Shown here in pieces: positions 9,047 through 17,710 of a stretch of 64,000 bases of DNA. Every line of letters starts with the position of its first letter. The first letter of the stretch is position 1. Source of the stretch: Cytobacillus praedii (GTDB lineage: Bacteria > Bacillota > Bacilli > Bacillales > Cytobacillaceae); assembly GCF_001439605.1 (NCBI RefSeq), contig NZ_LMBX01000009.1:62001-126000 (forward strand), read 5' to 3'. The notes beneath the pieces are model-generated. The model saw only the letters and a list, made by a program, of their open reading frames with translations, had not been told where the DNA came from and made no database searches. The position numbers and the translations under genes were made by a program.

Positions 9047-9982
9047 ATGACAAGAAAGAAGATGGGTTTACTTGTAATGGCGTATGGAACGCCTTATAAA
9101 GAAGAGGATATTGAGCGTTACTATACTCATATTAGACACGGAAGAAAGCCTACCCCGGAAATGCTAGAGGACTTACGCGGAAGATATGAAGCAATCGGCG
9201 GTATTTCTCCGCTTGCAAAAATAACAATGGATCAAGCGAAAGGTCTTGAATCCTATCTGAATGAAATACAAGAAGAATATGAATTTGTTATGTATCTTGG
9301 ATTAAAGCATATTGAGCCATTTATTGAGGATGCTGTTAAACAAATGCACGAAGATGGAATTGAAGAGGCAGTCAGTCTTGTTCTTGCCCCTCACTTCTCA
9401 ACTTTCAGCGTAAAATCATATAATGGACGGGCGAAGGAAGAAGCAGAGAAAATTGGAGGACCAGTCATTCATTCAGTGGAAAGCTGGTATAATGAGCCGA
9501 AATTTATCAAATATTGGGCAGATCGTGTGAAATCAACATTTGAAAGTATGGCTGCTGAAGAACGAGAAAAGGCTGTCCTCATCGTTTCGGCACATAGCTT
9601 GCCTGAAAAGATTTTACAATTAGGTGATCCTTATCCAGATCAGCTTAAGGAAACGGCAGATATGATTGCCAAGCAGGCAGGAGTCACAAACTACGCAGTT
9701 GGCTGGCAAAGTGCAGGAAATACGCCAGAACCATGGCTTGGACCTGATGTACAGGATTTAACGAGAGAGCTTTTTGAAAAAGAAGGCTATACATCATTTG
9801 TTTATACACCTGTCGGTTTTATCTCAGATCATTTAGAAGTGCTGTATGATAATGATTATGAATGCAAAGTTGTTACAGAAGAAATTAGGGCTGCTTATTA
9901 TCGTCCAGAGATGCCCAATGATCAGCCAGAATTTATCGATGCTCTTGCAACGGTGATCCAAAACAAATTAGCCAATAAATGA
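9047..9982 (+). CDS. hemH: Coproporphyrin/protoporphyrin ferrochelatase HemH (CpfC)
   Basis: This 311-residue ferrochelatase inserts iron into the porphyrin. Catalytic-region motifs are visible: SAHSLPEKI (conserved His), [15 protein letters not shown] and [14 protein letters not shown] (conserved Glu). In Gram-positive bacteria the substrate is coproporphyrin III. The start is ATG 9047, which has AAGAGGTGG upstream and gives the B. subtilis length of about 310; the frame runs 22 codons further upstream without a site. It is the second gene of the operon. Confidence 0.96.
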   Translation: MTRKKMGLLVMAYGTPYKEEDIERYYTHIRHGRKPTPEMLEDLRGRYEAIGGISPLAKITMDQAKGLESYLNEIQEEYEFVMYLGLKHIEPFIEDAVKQMHEDGIEEAVSLVLAPHFSTFSVKSYNGRAKEEAEKIGGPVIHSVESWYNEPKFIKYWADRVKSTFESMAAEEREKAVLIVSAHSLPEKILQLGDPYPDQLKETADMIAKQAGVTNYAVGWQSAGNTPEPWLGPDVQDLTRELFEKEGYTSFVYTPVGFISDHLEVLYDNDYECKVVTEEIRAAYYRPEMPNDQPEFIDALATVIQNKLANK

Positions 9983-10008
9983 AACTAATGTAAAGAAGGC
10001 GAAGAACT

Positions 10009-11445
10009 GTGTCGGAAGAACAAAAGAAGGTTATCATTATCGGCGGTGGAATTACAGGTTTAGCAACTGCTTATTATTTGCAAAAAGAAGCACGTGAAAA
10101 GGGTCTGTCACTTGATGTGAAACTTGTTGAAGCGTCACAGCGGCTAGGCGGCAAATTGCAAACGGTTGTTAAAGAAGGCTTTGTTATCGAAAGAGGTCCT
10201 GATTCATTTCTTGCCAGAAAGCAAAGTGCCTCACGCTTAGCTAAAGAGGTTGGGATGGAAAACGAACTAATCAGAAATACTGCAGGAAAATCGTTTGTAT
10301 TAGCGAGAGAGCGTCTTCATCCGATGCCTGGCGGGTCCATAATGGGGATTCCGACACAGATTGCCCCTTTTATTACAACAGGCTTATTTTCATTTCCAGG
10401 TAAACTGCGTGCTGCAGCAGATTTTGTTCTGCCACGGTCAAACGCAATGAAAGATCAGGCACTTGGCGGGTTTTTCCGGAGAAGATTAGGCGATGAAGTA
10501 GTTGAAAACTTAATTGAACCATTGTTATCAGGAATTTATGCTGGAGATATTGATCATTTAAGCTTAATGTCTACATTCCCGCAGTTTTATCAAGTAGAAC
10601 AAAAATATCGAAGCCTGATATTGGGGATGAAAAAATCAACCCCATCACAGCCAAAAAGTTCTAGTGAGAAAAAAGACAAAGGAATGTTCCTAACGTTTAA
10701 GACGGGGCTGCAGTCATTTGTCGATGCAATTGAGAAGAAATTGGAGCCGAATTCTGTAATAAAAGGGGTTCGGATCACAGGGATTGACAAAAATGCTGAC
10801 GGGTATGAGCTTGAGTTAGATGGCGGAGAAATATTACTGGCTGATAGTGTAGTTATTTCTGTCCCGCATCATGTTACCCAGTCTATGTTGAAGCAGCATC
10901 GCTTTTTCGATGCTTTTAAGGAAATGCCTTCCACATCGGTAGCTACAGTTGCTCTTGCCTTTCCTAAAGAAGCGATTGAAAAAGATATTGAAGGAACAGG
11001 ATTTGTTGTCTCACGAAATAGTGACTATACCATTACTGCTTGCACATGGACACATAAGAAATGGCCGCATTCTGCACCAGAAGGAAAGGTATTGCTTCGC
11101 TGCTATGTAGGGAGACCTGGTGATGAAGCGGTAGTCGAACTATCAGATAATGAAATGGTAAAGATCGTCTTAAATGATTTAAATAAAACGATGAATATCA
11201 CAATGGCTCCTGACTTTGCGGTAGTAACTAGATGGAAGGATTCCATGCCTCAGTATACCGTTGGTCATAAGGAGCGTATCGATCATGTGATGAGTCAGCT
11301 GACTGCTGAGCTCCCAGGTGTGTATATTGCAGGTAGCTCCTATGATGGCCTAGGGATGCCTGACTGTATTGATCAAGGTGAAAAGGCTGTTCAACAAGTA
11401 TTATCATTCTTATATAGCAAAAATAAAAAAGCTATCCATTCGTGA
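10009..11445 (+). CDS. hemY: Coproporphyrinogen III oxidase HemY (CgoX)
   Basis: This 478-residue FAD enzyme oxidises coproporphyrinogen III to coproporphyrin III in the Gram-positive heme pathway; it was formerly called protoporphyrinogen oxidase. The N-terminal dinucleotide-binding motif VIIIGGGITGLATAYYL and the C-terminal FAD segment VYIAGSSYDGLGMPDCI are present. The start is GTG at 10009 with GAAGGCGAAG upstream. It is the last gene of the hem operon and is followed by a strong terminator. hemQ, which completes the route, is not in the window. Confidence 0.95.
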   Translation: MSEEQKKVIIIGGGITGLATAYYLQKEAREKGLSLDVKLVEASQRLGGKLQTVVKEGFVIERGPDSFLARKQSASRLAKEVGMENELIRNTAGKSFVLARERLHPMPGGSIMGIPTQIAPFITTGLFSFPGKLRAAADFVLPRSNAMKDQALGGFFRRRLGDEVVENLIEPLLSGIYAGDIDHLSLMSTFPQFYQVEQKYRSLILGMKKSTPSQPKSSSEKKDKGMFLTFKTGLQSFVDAIEKKLEPNSVIKGVRITGIDKNADGYELELDGGEILLADSVVISVPHHVTQSMLKQHRFFDAFKEMPSTSVATVALAFPKEAIEKDIEGTGFVVSRNSDYTITACTWTHKKWPHSAPEGKVLLRCYVGRPGDEAVVELSDNEMVKIVLNDLNKTMNITMAPDFAVVTRWKDSMPQYTVGHKERIDHVMSQLTAELPGVYIAGSSYDGLGMPDCIDQGEKAVQQVLSFLYSKNKKAIHS

Positions 11446-11457
11446 TAGCTTTTTTTT
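11425..11457 (+). terminator. Terminator after hemEHY
   Basis: The hairpin AAAGCTATC / GATAGCTTT is followed by a run of eight T. It begins within the last codons of hemY. Confidence 0.9.
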
Positions 11458-11512
11458 ACTATTTTTTGTTGCATTTATTATAAATGTATGTTAAATTACA
11501 TATTGTACAAAA

Positions 11513-11535
11513 TGACCAAATTACTCATTTAGTCA
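11513..11535 (+). promoter_or_regulatory. Putative YhgD operator upstream of yhgD
   Basis: A 23-bp near-palindrome, TGACCAAAT-n5-ATTTAGTCA, has nine-base arms with one mismatch and lies 73 bp before the yhgD start. Its reverse complement shares TGACTAAATGA and the terminal GTCA with a site upstream of yhgE at 12206. This suggests a TetR-type autoregulatory operator. Confidence 0.6.
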
Positions 11536-11608
11536 ATTATTCTTTTTTTCTAGCTTTAGCGTCTGCTTGCAAAAGCAAATGCTAATGCATTCTTAAAGAG
11601 GTGAGGCA

Positions 11609-12184
11609 ATGGCAATCGATCGAAAGCAACTGATTATTGAGGCGGCTACTAAATCCTTCTCATTGTTTGGCTTTAAGGCAACTACAATGGATCAGGTTGC
11701 AAAGATTGCGAACGTAGGAAAAGGAACGATTTATACTTTTTTTAAAAATAAAGAAGAACTGTTTGATGAAATCATTAGCTCGCTTATTAGTGAAATGAAG
11801 CGAGCAGCTGATGAAGCAATGGATTCTACACTTTCTTTTCATGAAAAGGTTCATCGCGGGCTTTATCAAATCTTGGAATTCCGCTTAAAGCATCAGCTGA
11901 CAATTAAGCTCTTCCAAGAAGAGAAAGAGATGGGGACTCCTGCTGTTATGGAGGTAATGATTAAACTAGAGGATGCCATTCTTGGTTATTTAAAGGAGAA
12001 AATCATTGCTGCAATTGATAAAGGAGAAATTCAAGAATGCAACCCTGAGGTAACAGCATTTATTATGTTAAAGCTCTATGTTGCTCTCATCTTTGATTGG
12101 GAAAAGCGAAATGAACCATTAGAAAAGGAAGAAATTGCGAAGTTATTTGAACAGTACATCTTTAAGGGATTATCAAACAGATAG
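11609..12184 (+). CDS. yhgD: TetR family regulator YhgD
   Basis: This 191-residue TetR-type repressor has an N-terminal helix-turn-helix (TTMDQVAKIANVGKGTIYTFF, residues about 25-45) and a ligand-binding C-terminal domain. Position between hemY and yhgE matches B. subtilis yhgD. A ribosome site, AAAGAGGTGAGG, precedes the ATG. Near-identical 23-bp palindromes in front of this gene and of yhgE point to control of both, probably by repression. The inducer is unknown. Confidence 0.9.
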   Translation: MAIDRKQLIIEAATKSFSLFGFKATTMDQVAKIANVGKGTIYTFFKNKEELFDEIISSLISEMKRAADEAMDSTLSFHEKVHRGLYQILEFRLKHQLTIKLFQEEKEMGTPAVMEVMIKLEDAILGYLKEKIIAAIDKGEIQECNPEVTAFIMLKLYVALIFDWEKRNEPLEKEEIAKLFEQYIFKGLSNR

Positions 12185-12205
12185 TCCTCGTTTTTTGGAA
12201 TATAT

Positions 12206-12228
12206 TGACTAAATGAACAAAACAGTCA
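12206..12228 (+). promoter_or_regulatory. Putative YhgD operator upstream of yhgE
   Basis: TGACTAAATGA followed by seven bases and AGTCA (23 bp) matches the yhgD upstream site in opposite orientation. It overlaps a TTGACT that could serve as a -35 element, so bound regulator would block yhgE transcription. Confidence 0.6.
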
Positions 12229-12250
12229 GTTTAACAAGGAGGCAACAACA

Positions 12251-14416
12251 TTGAGAGAAAGTCTTTTCAAAAAGGAATTGCTGTCTGTTTTGCGGAATAA
12301 AAAACTTCTTATTCCAATAATTGCAGTTCTATTTATTCCGGTATTATACAGTGGAATGTTCCTATGGGCGTTTTGGGATCCTTATGATCATTTGGCAGAT
12401 TTACCTGTTGCGATTGTAAATGAGGATAAAGGTGCTGATTTTGAAGGGAAAGAGCTTCAGCTTGGGGATGAACTTGTTGATAAATTAAAGGAAAGCGGAG
12501 ATTTTAATTTTAAGTTTGTTAACAAAGAGCAAGGCTATAAGGACCTTAAAAATCAAAAATATTATATGCTAATTGAAATTCCATCAGAATTTTCATCAAA
12601 TGCAACTACATTGCTTGATGATCAGCCTGAAAAGTTAAAGCTTGTCTATGTTCCGAATGAAAGCTATAACTTTCTTTCTTCGCAAATAGGTGAAACAGCT
12701 ATTGAAAAAATAAAATCATCTATTTCAGAGAAGATAACCGAAACATATGCAGAAACAATGTTTGATAAAGTGACTGAGCTTGCAGACGGAATGGGACAAG
12801 CAAGTGACGGTGCTTCTAAAATAAATGAAGGTGCAGCTGAACTAAAGGATGGCTCATCACTTATTTATGATAAGCTTTCTTTATTGGCTGATAAATCAAT
12901 TGAGTTTAATGATGGAGTAGGGAAAATTAATAACGGTTCTAAGGAATTAGTTTCTGGTACGAAAACTCTTGCAGATGGACTGGGTCAGCTGCAAGAAGGA
13001 CAGAATACATTAAAGTCAGCATCTGAACAATTAAAAGCAGGCCACGAGCAACTGGCTGCAGGTATTCATCAGACAAAAGAAGGCTTAGGCGCAGTCAATG
13101 AGAAGCTGCCAGCTGTTGTTACTGGTACAGAGCAGATTGGTGCTGGCGCGAAAACACTATCAACATCATTGCAACAATGGCAAACAGAAGCGCAAAAAGT
13201 TAATGGCGGAATGGCAGTGCTTCAGGAGAAACTCCAAGCATTAATTGGTCAGCTTCCTGAAAATTCACCACAGCGTTTAGAGTTAGAAGGCGCATTGAAT
13301 CAGCTTAAAACAGGAACAGCCGAACTTGCCGGTGCTGCTGGTCAGCTTGCGAATGGCGGAAATGAAATTGCTGCAAAAATTGGTGAACTAAACGCAGGAC
13401 AGAAACAGCTTCAGCAAGGTGTAAATGAGCTTGCAAAAGGAAGCCAAAAGCTTGAAGGCGGTGCCAAGGAAATTTCCAAAGGGCAAAACGACTTCCAAGC
13501 TGGAATGAATACATTTAGTGAGAAGTTCGCAGATGCGAAAGCAGGCGCGGATCAATTAGCTGCTGGGTCAACTGTATTAGCTGGGGGACTTGGACAATTA
13601 CAAGACGGTTCTGCAGCAATTAAAGATGGAACAGCACAGCTTAAAGATGGTGCTGGAAAAATAGCAGATGGAAATGCAACATTATATGATGGGTCAGAAG
13701 AGCTAGCTAGTAAATTAGCTGACGGCGCTGATAAAGCATCATCTGTTCATGCGACTGATGATACATTTAGCATGATGGCTGGACCAGTTAAGGTGGATAA
13801 TGAAAAGATCAATAAAGTTCCGAACTATGGAACAGGATTTGCTCCATATTTCTTATCACTTGGTCTATTTGTTGGTGCACTATTATTATCAATTGTCTTT
13901 CCATTACGTGAACCAGCTGGAGTACCGAGAAACGGATTTAACTGGTTTACAAGTAAATTCCTTATCTTAATGGGAATTGGAATTATTCAAGCGCTAATCG
14001 CAGTGCTGATTATGTTTGTTGGTTTAAAAATTGAAGTGCAAAGTGTACCTTTATTTATACTCTTTGCCATCATTACAAGTCTGACATTCATTACATTAAT
14101 TCAGTTCTTTGTAACAACATTTGGGGATCCTGGACGTTTCATTGCGATTATCATCTTAATCCTGCAATTAACAACAAGTGCAGGTACATTCCCACTTGAG
14201 TTAATTCCTAATTTCTTACAGCCAATTAGCTCATTCTTGCCAATGACTTACACTGTTTCTGGATTTAAAGCAGTTATTTCAAGCGGTGACATTAGCTTTA
14301 TGTGGCATAATGTAGGAATATTAGCGATTTTCATTGTCTTATTTATTGCAGGAACGATTGCGTTCTTTACAGGTATGCATAAAAAACGTTTTGCTGCAGC
14401 AGCTGCTGCGGAATAA
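12251..14416 (+). CDS. yhgE: YhgE/Pip family membrane protein
   Basis: This 721-residue protein has one N-terminal membrane helix (about residues 18-40), a long extracytoplasmic region and five or six C-terminal helices (about 530-715). The middle contains many short repeats of the form G-A-x-x-L-x-x-G, predicted to form long helical stalks. The family (YhgE, Lactococcus Pip, and related to YueB) includes phage receptors and ABC-2-type membrane proteins; the transport substrate is unknown. The start is TTG at 12251 with AAGGAGG six to eight bases upstream. The paired operator suggests control by YhgD. Confidence 0.9.
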   Translation: MRESLFKKELLSVLRNKKLLIPIIAVLFIPVLYSGMFLWAFWDPYDHLADLPVAIVNEDKGADFEGKELQLGDELVDKLKESGDFNFKFVNKEQGYKDLKNQKYYMLIEIPSEFSSNATTLLDDQPEKLKLVYVPNESYNFLSSQIGETAIEKIKSSISEKITETYAETMFDKVTELADGMGQASDGASKINEGAAELKDGSSLIYDKLSLLADKSIEFNDGVGKINNGSKELVSGTKTLADGLGQLQEGQNTLKSASEQLKAGHEQLAAGIHQTKEGLGAVNEKLPAVVTGTEQIGAGAKTLSTSLQQWQTEAQKVNGGMAVLQEKLQALIGQLPENSPQRLELEGALNQLKTGTAELAGAAGQLANGGNEIAAKIGELNAGQKQLQQGVNELAKGSQKLEGGAKEISKGQNDFQAGMNTFSEKFADAKAGADQLAAGSTVLAGGLGQLQDGSAAIKDGTAQLKDGAGKIADGNATLYDGSEELASKLADGADKASSVHATDDTFSMMAGPVKVDNEKINKVPNYGTGFAPYFLSLGLFVGALLLSIVFPLREPAGVPRNGFNWFTSKFLILMGIGIIQALIAVLIMFVGLKIEVQSVPLFILFAIITSLTFITLIQFFVTTFGDPGRFIAIIILILQLTTSAGTFPLELIPNFLQPISSFLPMTYTVSGFKAVISSGDISFMWHNVGILAIFIVLFIAGTIAFFTGMHKKRFAAAAAAE

Positions 14417-14420
14417 ACGA

Positions 14421-14459
14421 AAAAACCAGCCGTTTTAAATGAAGCGGCTGGTTTTTTTT
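14421..14459 (+). terminator. Terminator after yhgE
   Basis: AAAAACCAGCCG and CGGCTGGTTTTTTT form a strong hairpin with a T run directly behind the yhgE stop. Confidence 0.9.
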
Positions 14460-14514
14460 ATGAGTAAAAATAAGGACTTATTCGCAAACATGCTGCAAAA
14501 TAATCGTTTGTGGG

Positions 14515-14645
14515 AAGAGACTGATTTCTGCTCAGGATGCTCCCTCTTCTGCCGGGTGGGAAATGAGCATCCTCGGAGCACAAGCTCTTGCGGGAGCTCA
14601 CCTGTCCCACTGCTCCTATCAGCTAGTCTTTTTGATAAATAGAAT
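14515..14645 (-). repeat. Dispersed repeat family B, copy 2 (short form)
   Basis: On the minus strand it reads from an ATCAAAAAGACTAGCTG start through GGGACAGGTGAGCTCCCGC and GAGGATGCTCA to an AATCAG end. It shares these blocks with the copies near 18695 and 45725 but lacks the internal AAATGC hairpin module. Confidence 0.6.
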
Positions 14646-14704
14646 ACATAGTCAAAAACTACATTTTTTTTAGAAAAAAGCCTGAAGAAAAGACGCAAAA
14701 GTAC

Positions 14705-14839
14705 TTATATATCTGAAACTCCCATACAATGATCACATTTGTTTCCATAGCATTCATGCTGTTCTTCTATTGCCTTCCCGCACTCAACACATTGCTTTGC
14801 CGGTAAATTTCTAAAGAAATCTAAAATGTTTTGGATCAT
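14705..14839 (-). CDS. yhfH: Small zinc-ribbon-like protein YhfH
   Basis: This 44-residue protein contains two CxxC pairs, CVEC (residues 17-20) and CDHC (35-38), plus a cysteine at residue 30, consistent with a small zinc-binding knuckle. The ribosome site AGGAGGC lies eight bases before ATG 14839. Both the sequence (FFRNLPAKQC start, EEQHECYGN) and the position beside yhfI match YhfH of B. subtilis. Its function is unknown. Confidence 0.85.
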   Translation of the reverse strand: MIQNILDFFRNLPAKQCVECGKAIEEQHECYGNKCDHCMGVSDI

Positions 14840-15052
14840 TTTTGAAAGCCTCCTAAAGTTTGTGTTTGTTTGAATAGTAAGATTTCTTTAATTGTATTAT
14901 AACAGCAAGGTGATGTCAACGACTGTTTTGATACAAAATACTGGAAATGAAAAAATAGGCTCATTCATGTATATTAGTAATGACAATATGTTTTTCATTC
15001 CTGCTATTAGGCGAAAATAACAAGGAAATAGATAGAAGGAGGAGAACTAATC

Positions 15053-15787
15053 ATGAAGTTTACAGTAATCGGCTGCTGGGGCGGGTATCCAAAGGCAGAT
15101 GAAGCAAGCTCGGGTTATTTGCTTGAACATGAAGGATACCATTTAATGATTGATTTCGGCAGCGGTGTTCTGGCGAAAATGCAAAAGATTATTCAGCCAG
15201 AAGAGATTAATGGGGTCATTCTTTCGCATTATCATCCGGATCATATTGCAGATATTGGTGTGCTGCAGCATGCCCGTCTTATTCAAGGTTTTTTGGGAAA
15301 GAAGACTGAAAACCTTCCAATTTATGGTCATGGGATAGATGAAAATGAGTTTTCAAAATTAACGTATAAAGAGATTACGAAGGGAATTGCTTATCAATCA
15401 GGTCAAACTTTAAAAATTGGCCCATTTGCGATACAATTTTTACAGACGGATCATCCTGTTCCGTGCTTTGCGATGAGAATTGAGGCCGACGGAAAATCCC
15501 TTGTCTATACTGCGGATACATCGTACAAAGAAGAATTCGTTCCTTTCTGTAATGGGGCGGATTTATTAGTGTGTGAATGTAATTTTTATAAGCATCAGAA
15601 TGGCAAAAATGCGGGGCATATGACAAGCTACGATGCTGGAACTTTAGCACAGAAAGCCAATGTCAAAAAACTTCTGCTTACTCATCTGCCGCATTACGGG
15701 AATATTGAGCAATTAAAGGAAGAAGCTGCAGATATGTATAGTGGCCCAATTGCGCTTGCTGCCTATCAATGGTCCGTTAAATTATAA
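15053..15787 (+). CDS. yhfI: MBL-fold metal-dependent hydrolase YhfI
   Basis: This 244-residue metallo-beta-lactamase-fold protein has the metal motif HYHPDH (HxHxDH) at about residues 59-64 and further metal ligands in YTADTSY and LLTHLPHYG. It is closest to the RNase Z-like branch; the substrate is unknown. The ribosome site is GAAGGAGGAG. It is followed 13 bp later by lplJ, whose ribosome site overlaps this gene's stop codon, so the two are probably co-transcribed. Confidence 0.9.
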   Translation: MKFTVIGCWGGYPKADEASSGYLLEHEGYHLMIDFGSGVLAKMQKIIQPEEINGVILSHYHPDHIADIGVLQHARLIQGFLGKKTENLPIYGHGIDENEFSKLTYKEITKGIAYQSGQTLKIGPFAIQFLQTDHPVPCFAMRIEADGKSLVYTADTSYKEEFVPFCNGADLLVCECNFYKHQNGKNAGHMTSYDAGTLAQKANVKKLLLTHLPHYGNIEQLKEEAADMYSGPIALAAYQWSVKL

Positions 15788-15800
15788 GGAGTGAATCACT

Positions 15801-16790
15801 ATGCTATTTATTGATAATAAAGGAATAACCGATCCAAGAATAAATTTAGCGATCGAAGAATACGCGTTAAAAAATTTAGCTATTAACGAGACGTATTTGC
15901 TTTTTTACATAAATGAGCCATCCATCATTATCGGAAAGAATCAGAATACAATTGAAGAAATTAATACGGGATATGTGGAAGGAAACGGCATCCATGTTGT
16001 CCGCAGGCTATCTGGCGGTGGTGCAGTATACCACGATTTAGGAAACTTGAACTTTAGCTTCATCACGAAAGATGATGGGGAGAGCTTTCATAATTTCCGA
16101 AAGTTTACTGAGCCTGTTGTTGATGCATTAAGAAAGCTAGGGGTAGATGCTGAACTTAGCGGCAGGAACGATCTCACTGTTGAAGGAAGAAAGATTTCTG
16201 GAAATGCTCAATTTTCTACAAAGGGCAGAATGTTTAGCCACGGTACTCTGATGCTAGATTCCGAAATTGACAGCGTTGTTTCTGCATTAAAGGTGAAAAA
16301 GGATAAAATTGAATCAAAAGGGATCAAATCGATTCGCAGCCGTGTAGCAAATATTTCTGAGTTTTTAAAAGAAAACATTACGATTGAAGAATTCCGTGCC
16401 CTGCTGCTTGAAAATATTTTTGGCGGCAAGGACCAAATCGAGGAGTATGTTCTTACAGACGAGGATTGGGAAAAAATCCACCAGTTATCGAAGGAAAGGT
16501 ATCAGAACTGGGATTGGAATTACGGGAAATCTCCTAAATTTAATTTGCAGCATTCCCATCGATTCCCAGTTGGCGGCATTGATATTCGACTGGATGTGGA
16601 TAAAGGCAAAGTTGAAAATTGCAAAATATACGGGGACTTTTTCGGTGTTGGCGATGTTAGCGATATCGAAAATAAACTAATTGGTGTCCGCTATGAAAAG
16701 GCAGAACTAGAAAAAGCACTTGAAGAAATTGATATTAAACACTATTTTGGAAATATTACAAAAGAGGATTTTCTACAATTAATATACTAA
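15801..16790 (+). CDS. lplJ: Lipoate-protein ligase LplJ
   Basis: This 329-residue lipoate-protein ligase A family enzyme attaches free lipoate to lipoyl domains of 2-oxoacid dehydrogenases and GcvH. The hallmark RRLSGGGAVYHDLGN is at about residues 70-84, followed by a C-terminal accessory domain. Length and synteny match B. subtilis LplJ (YhfJ). The ribosome site AAGGAGTG lies in the yhfI stop region, and a terminator follows. Confidence 0.95.
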   Translation: MLFIDNKGITDPRINLAIEEYALKNLAINETYLLFYINEPSIIIGKNQNTIEEINTGYVEGNGIHVVRRLSGGGAVYHDLGNLNFSFITKDDGESFHNFRKFTEPVVDALRKLGVDAELSGRNDLTVEGRKISGNAQFSTKGRMFSHGTLMLDSEIDSVVSALKVKKDKIESKGIKSIRSRVANISEFLKENITIEEFRALLLENIFGGKDQIEEYVLTDEDWEKIHQLSKERYQNWDWNYGKSPKFNLQHSHRFPVGGIDIRLDVDKGKVENCKIYGDFFGVGDVSDIENKLIGVRYEKAELEKALEEIDIKHYFGNITKEDFLQLIY

Positions 16791-16797
16791 AATTCAT

Positions 16798-16828
16798 GAG
16801 AGTGTTCCTTACGGGGAACGCTCTTTTT
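16798..16828 (+). terminator. Terminator after lplJ
   Basis: GAGTGTTCC / GGAACGCTC hairpin with one G-T pair and a following TTTTT. Confidence 0.8.
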
Positions 16829-16908
16829 AATGAGCATAAGTTAATAATAGGGATCTTTTATAAAAAAATGATGCTTTCAAATAGGTTATGTATGACAAAC
16901 GGTTGCTA

Positions 16909-17085
16909 ATAAAGTTGGTTGATTGGTGCGGAAGGTTGCGAGACCCGCGAAAATGCATTCGCATTTCCTTCATGCGGTATGTATTCAAAGAGCTTATTCA
17001 ACATCCTGCGGGAAGTGTGGGACAGTTGAGCATCCTCGGAAGGCGAGCGGGCCTGGGAGCGGAAAAATCAACTCTACCCAACTAT
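16909..17085 (+). repeat. Dispersed repeat family B, copy 3
   Basis: It begins GTTGATTGGTGCGGAAGG and ends GGAGCGGAAAAATCAAC, so the ends are short inverted repeats. Inside are the AAATGCATTCGCATTT hairpin and TTATTCAACATCCTGCGGG. It takes up much of the 403-bp gap between lplJ and the sigma-factor gene; the rest holds the lplJ terminator and a possible ECF promoter. Confidence 0.8.
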
Positions 17086-17118
17086 ATATTTAAATAGCAA
17101 TAATCTACAATAAAATGC

Positions 17119-17146
17119 TAAAACTTTTTACTACCGATGATGCGTC
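17119..17146 (+). promoter_or_regulatory. Possible ECF promoter of the sigma/anti-sigma operon
   Basis: TAAAACTTTT followed at 17143 by CGTC resembles ECF promoters (AAC in -35, CGTC in -10) and would fit sigma autoregulation. The spacing is 18 bases, two more than the usual 16, so this is weak. Confidence 0.3.
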
Positions 17147-17193
17147 TTTAAATTGTATACAAATTAATAGCAATAAAGGAGCCTTTTTGCGAC

Positions 17194-17709
17194 ATGGGAA
17201 AGAAAAATAAATTTAATCACGATGAATTATTTACAAGCTTTATAAGAGAGAACAAAGAGAACTTTTATCGGCTAGCCTATAGCTATGTGAAAAATTCTGA
17301 GGATGCTTTAGATATCGTACAAGACTCGATTCATAAAGCAATCATATCTATTGACTCTCTTCAGGATTTAAAAACGCTTAAAAGCTGGTTTTATAGAATA
17401 GTGGTCAATACTTCCTTAGATTTTCTCAGGAAACATAAACGAGTCAGTATTGTGGATGCGGAAACAATGGAGTTTATCAGTTCAGGCAGTGAAGACCATT
17501 ATGAGAATATTGATTTAGAAAGAGCGCTGGATCAATTATCTCCTGAATACAAAAGCATTATTGTTTTACGTTTTTTTGAGGATTTAAAAATTGAAGAAGT
17601 AGCGGATGTTCTCAATGAAAATGTTAATACGATAAAAACTCGATTGTATAAAGCATTGAAGCTATTGCGGATCGAATTGAACGATGAAATCATTAAGGGG
17701 GCAAACTAG
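17194..17709 (+). CDS. ECF RNA polymerase sigma factor (SigV-like)
   Basis: This 171-residue sigma-70 family factor has only regions 2 (RLAYSYVKNSEDALDIVQDS, about residues 27-46) and 4 (LSPEYKSIIVLRFFEDLKIEEVA, about 113-135), so it is of the extracytoplasmic-function class. The next gene begins at once and encodes an anti-sigma with an RsiV-type C-terminus, which makes SigV the best analogy. In B. subtilis SigV responds to lysozyme and drives oatA and dlt; those targets are not in this window. Naming by similarity is tentative. Confidence 0.85.
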   Translation: MGKKNKFNHDELFTSFIRENKENFYRLAYSYVKNSEDALDIVQDSIHKAIISIDSLQDLKTLKSWFYRIVVNTSLDFLRKHKRVSIVDAETMEFISSGSEDHYENIDLERALDQLSPEYKSIIVLRFFEDLKIEEVADVLNENVNTIKTRLYKALKLLRIELNDEIIKGAN

Positions 17710-17710
17710 A

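Noticed and set aside
14439-14698. Short open frames on both strands after yhgE
   Set aside because: They overlap the yhgE terminator and a copy of repeat family B.
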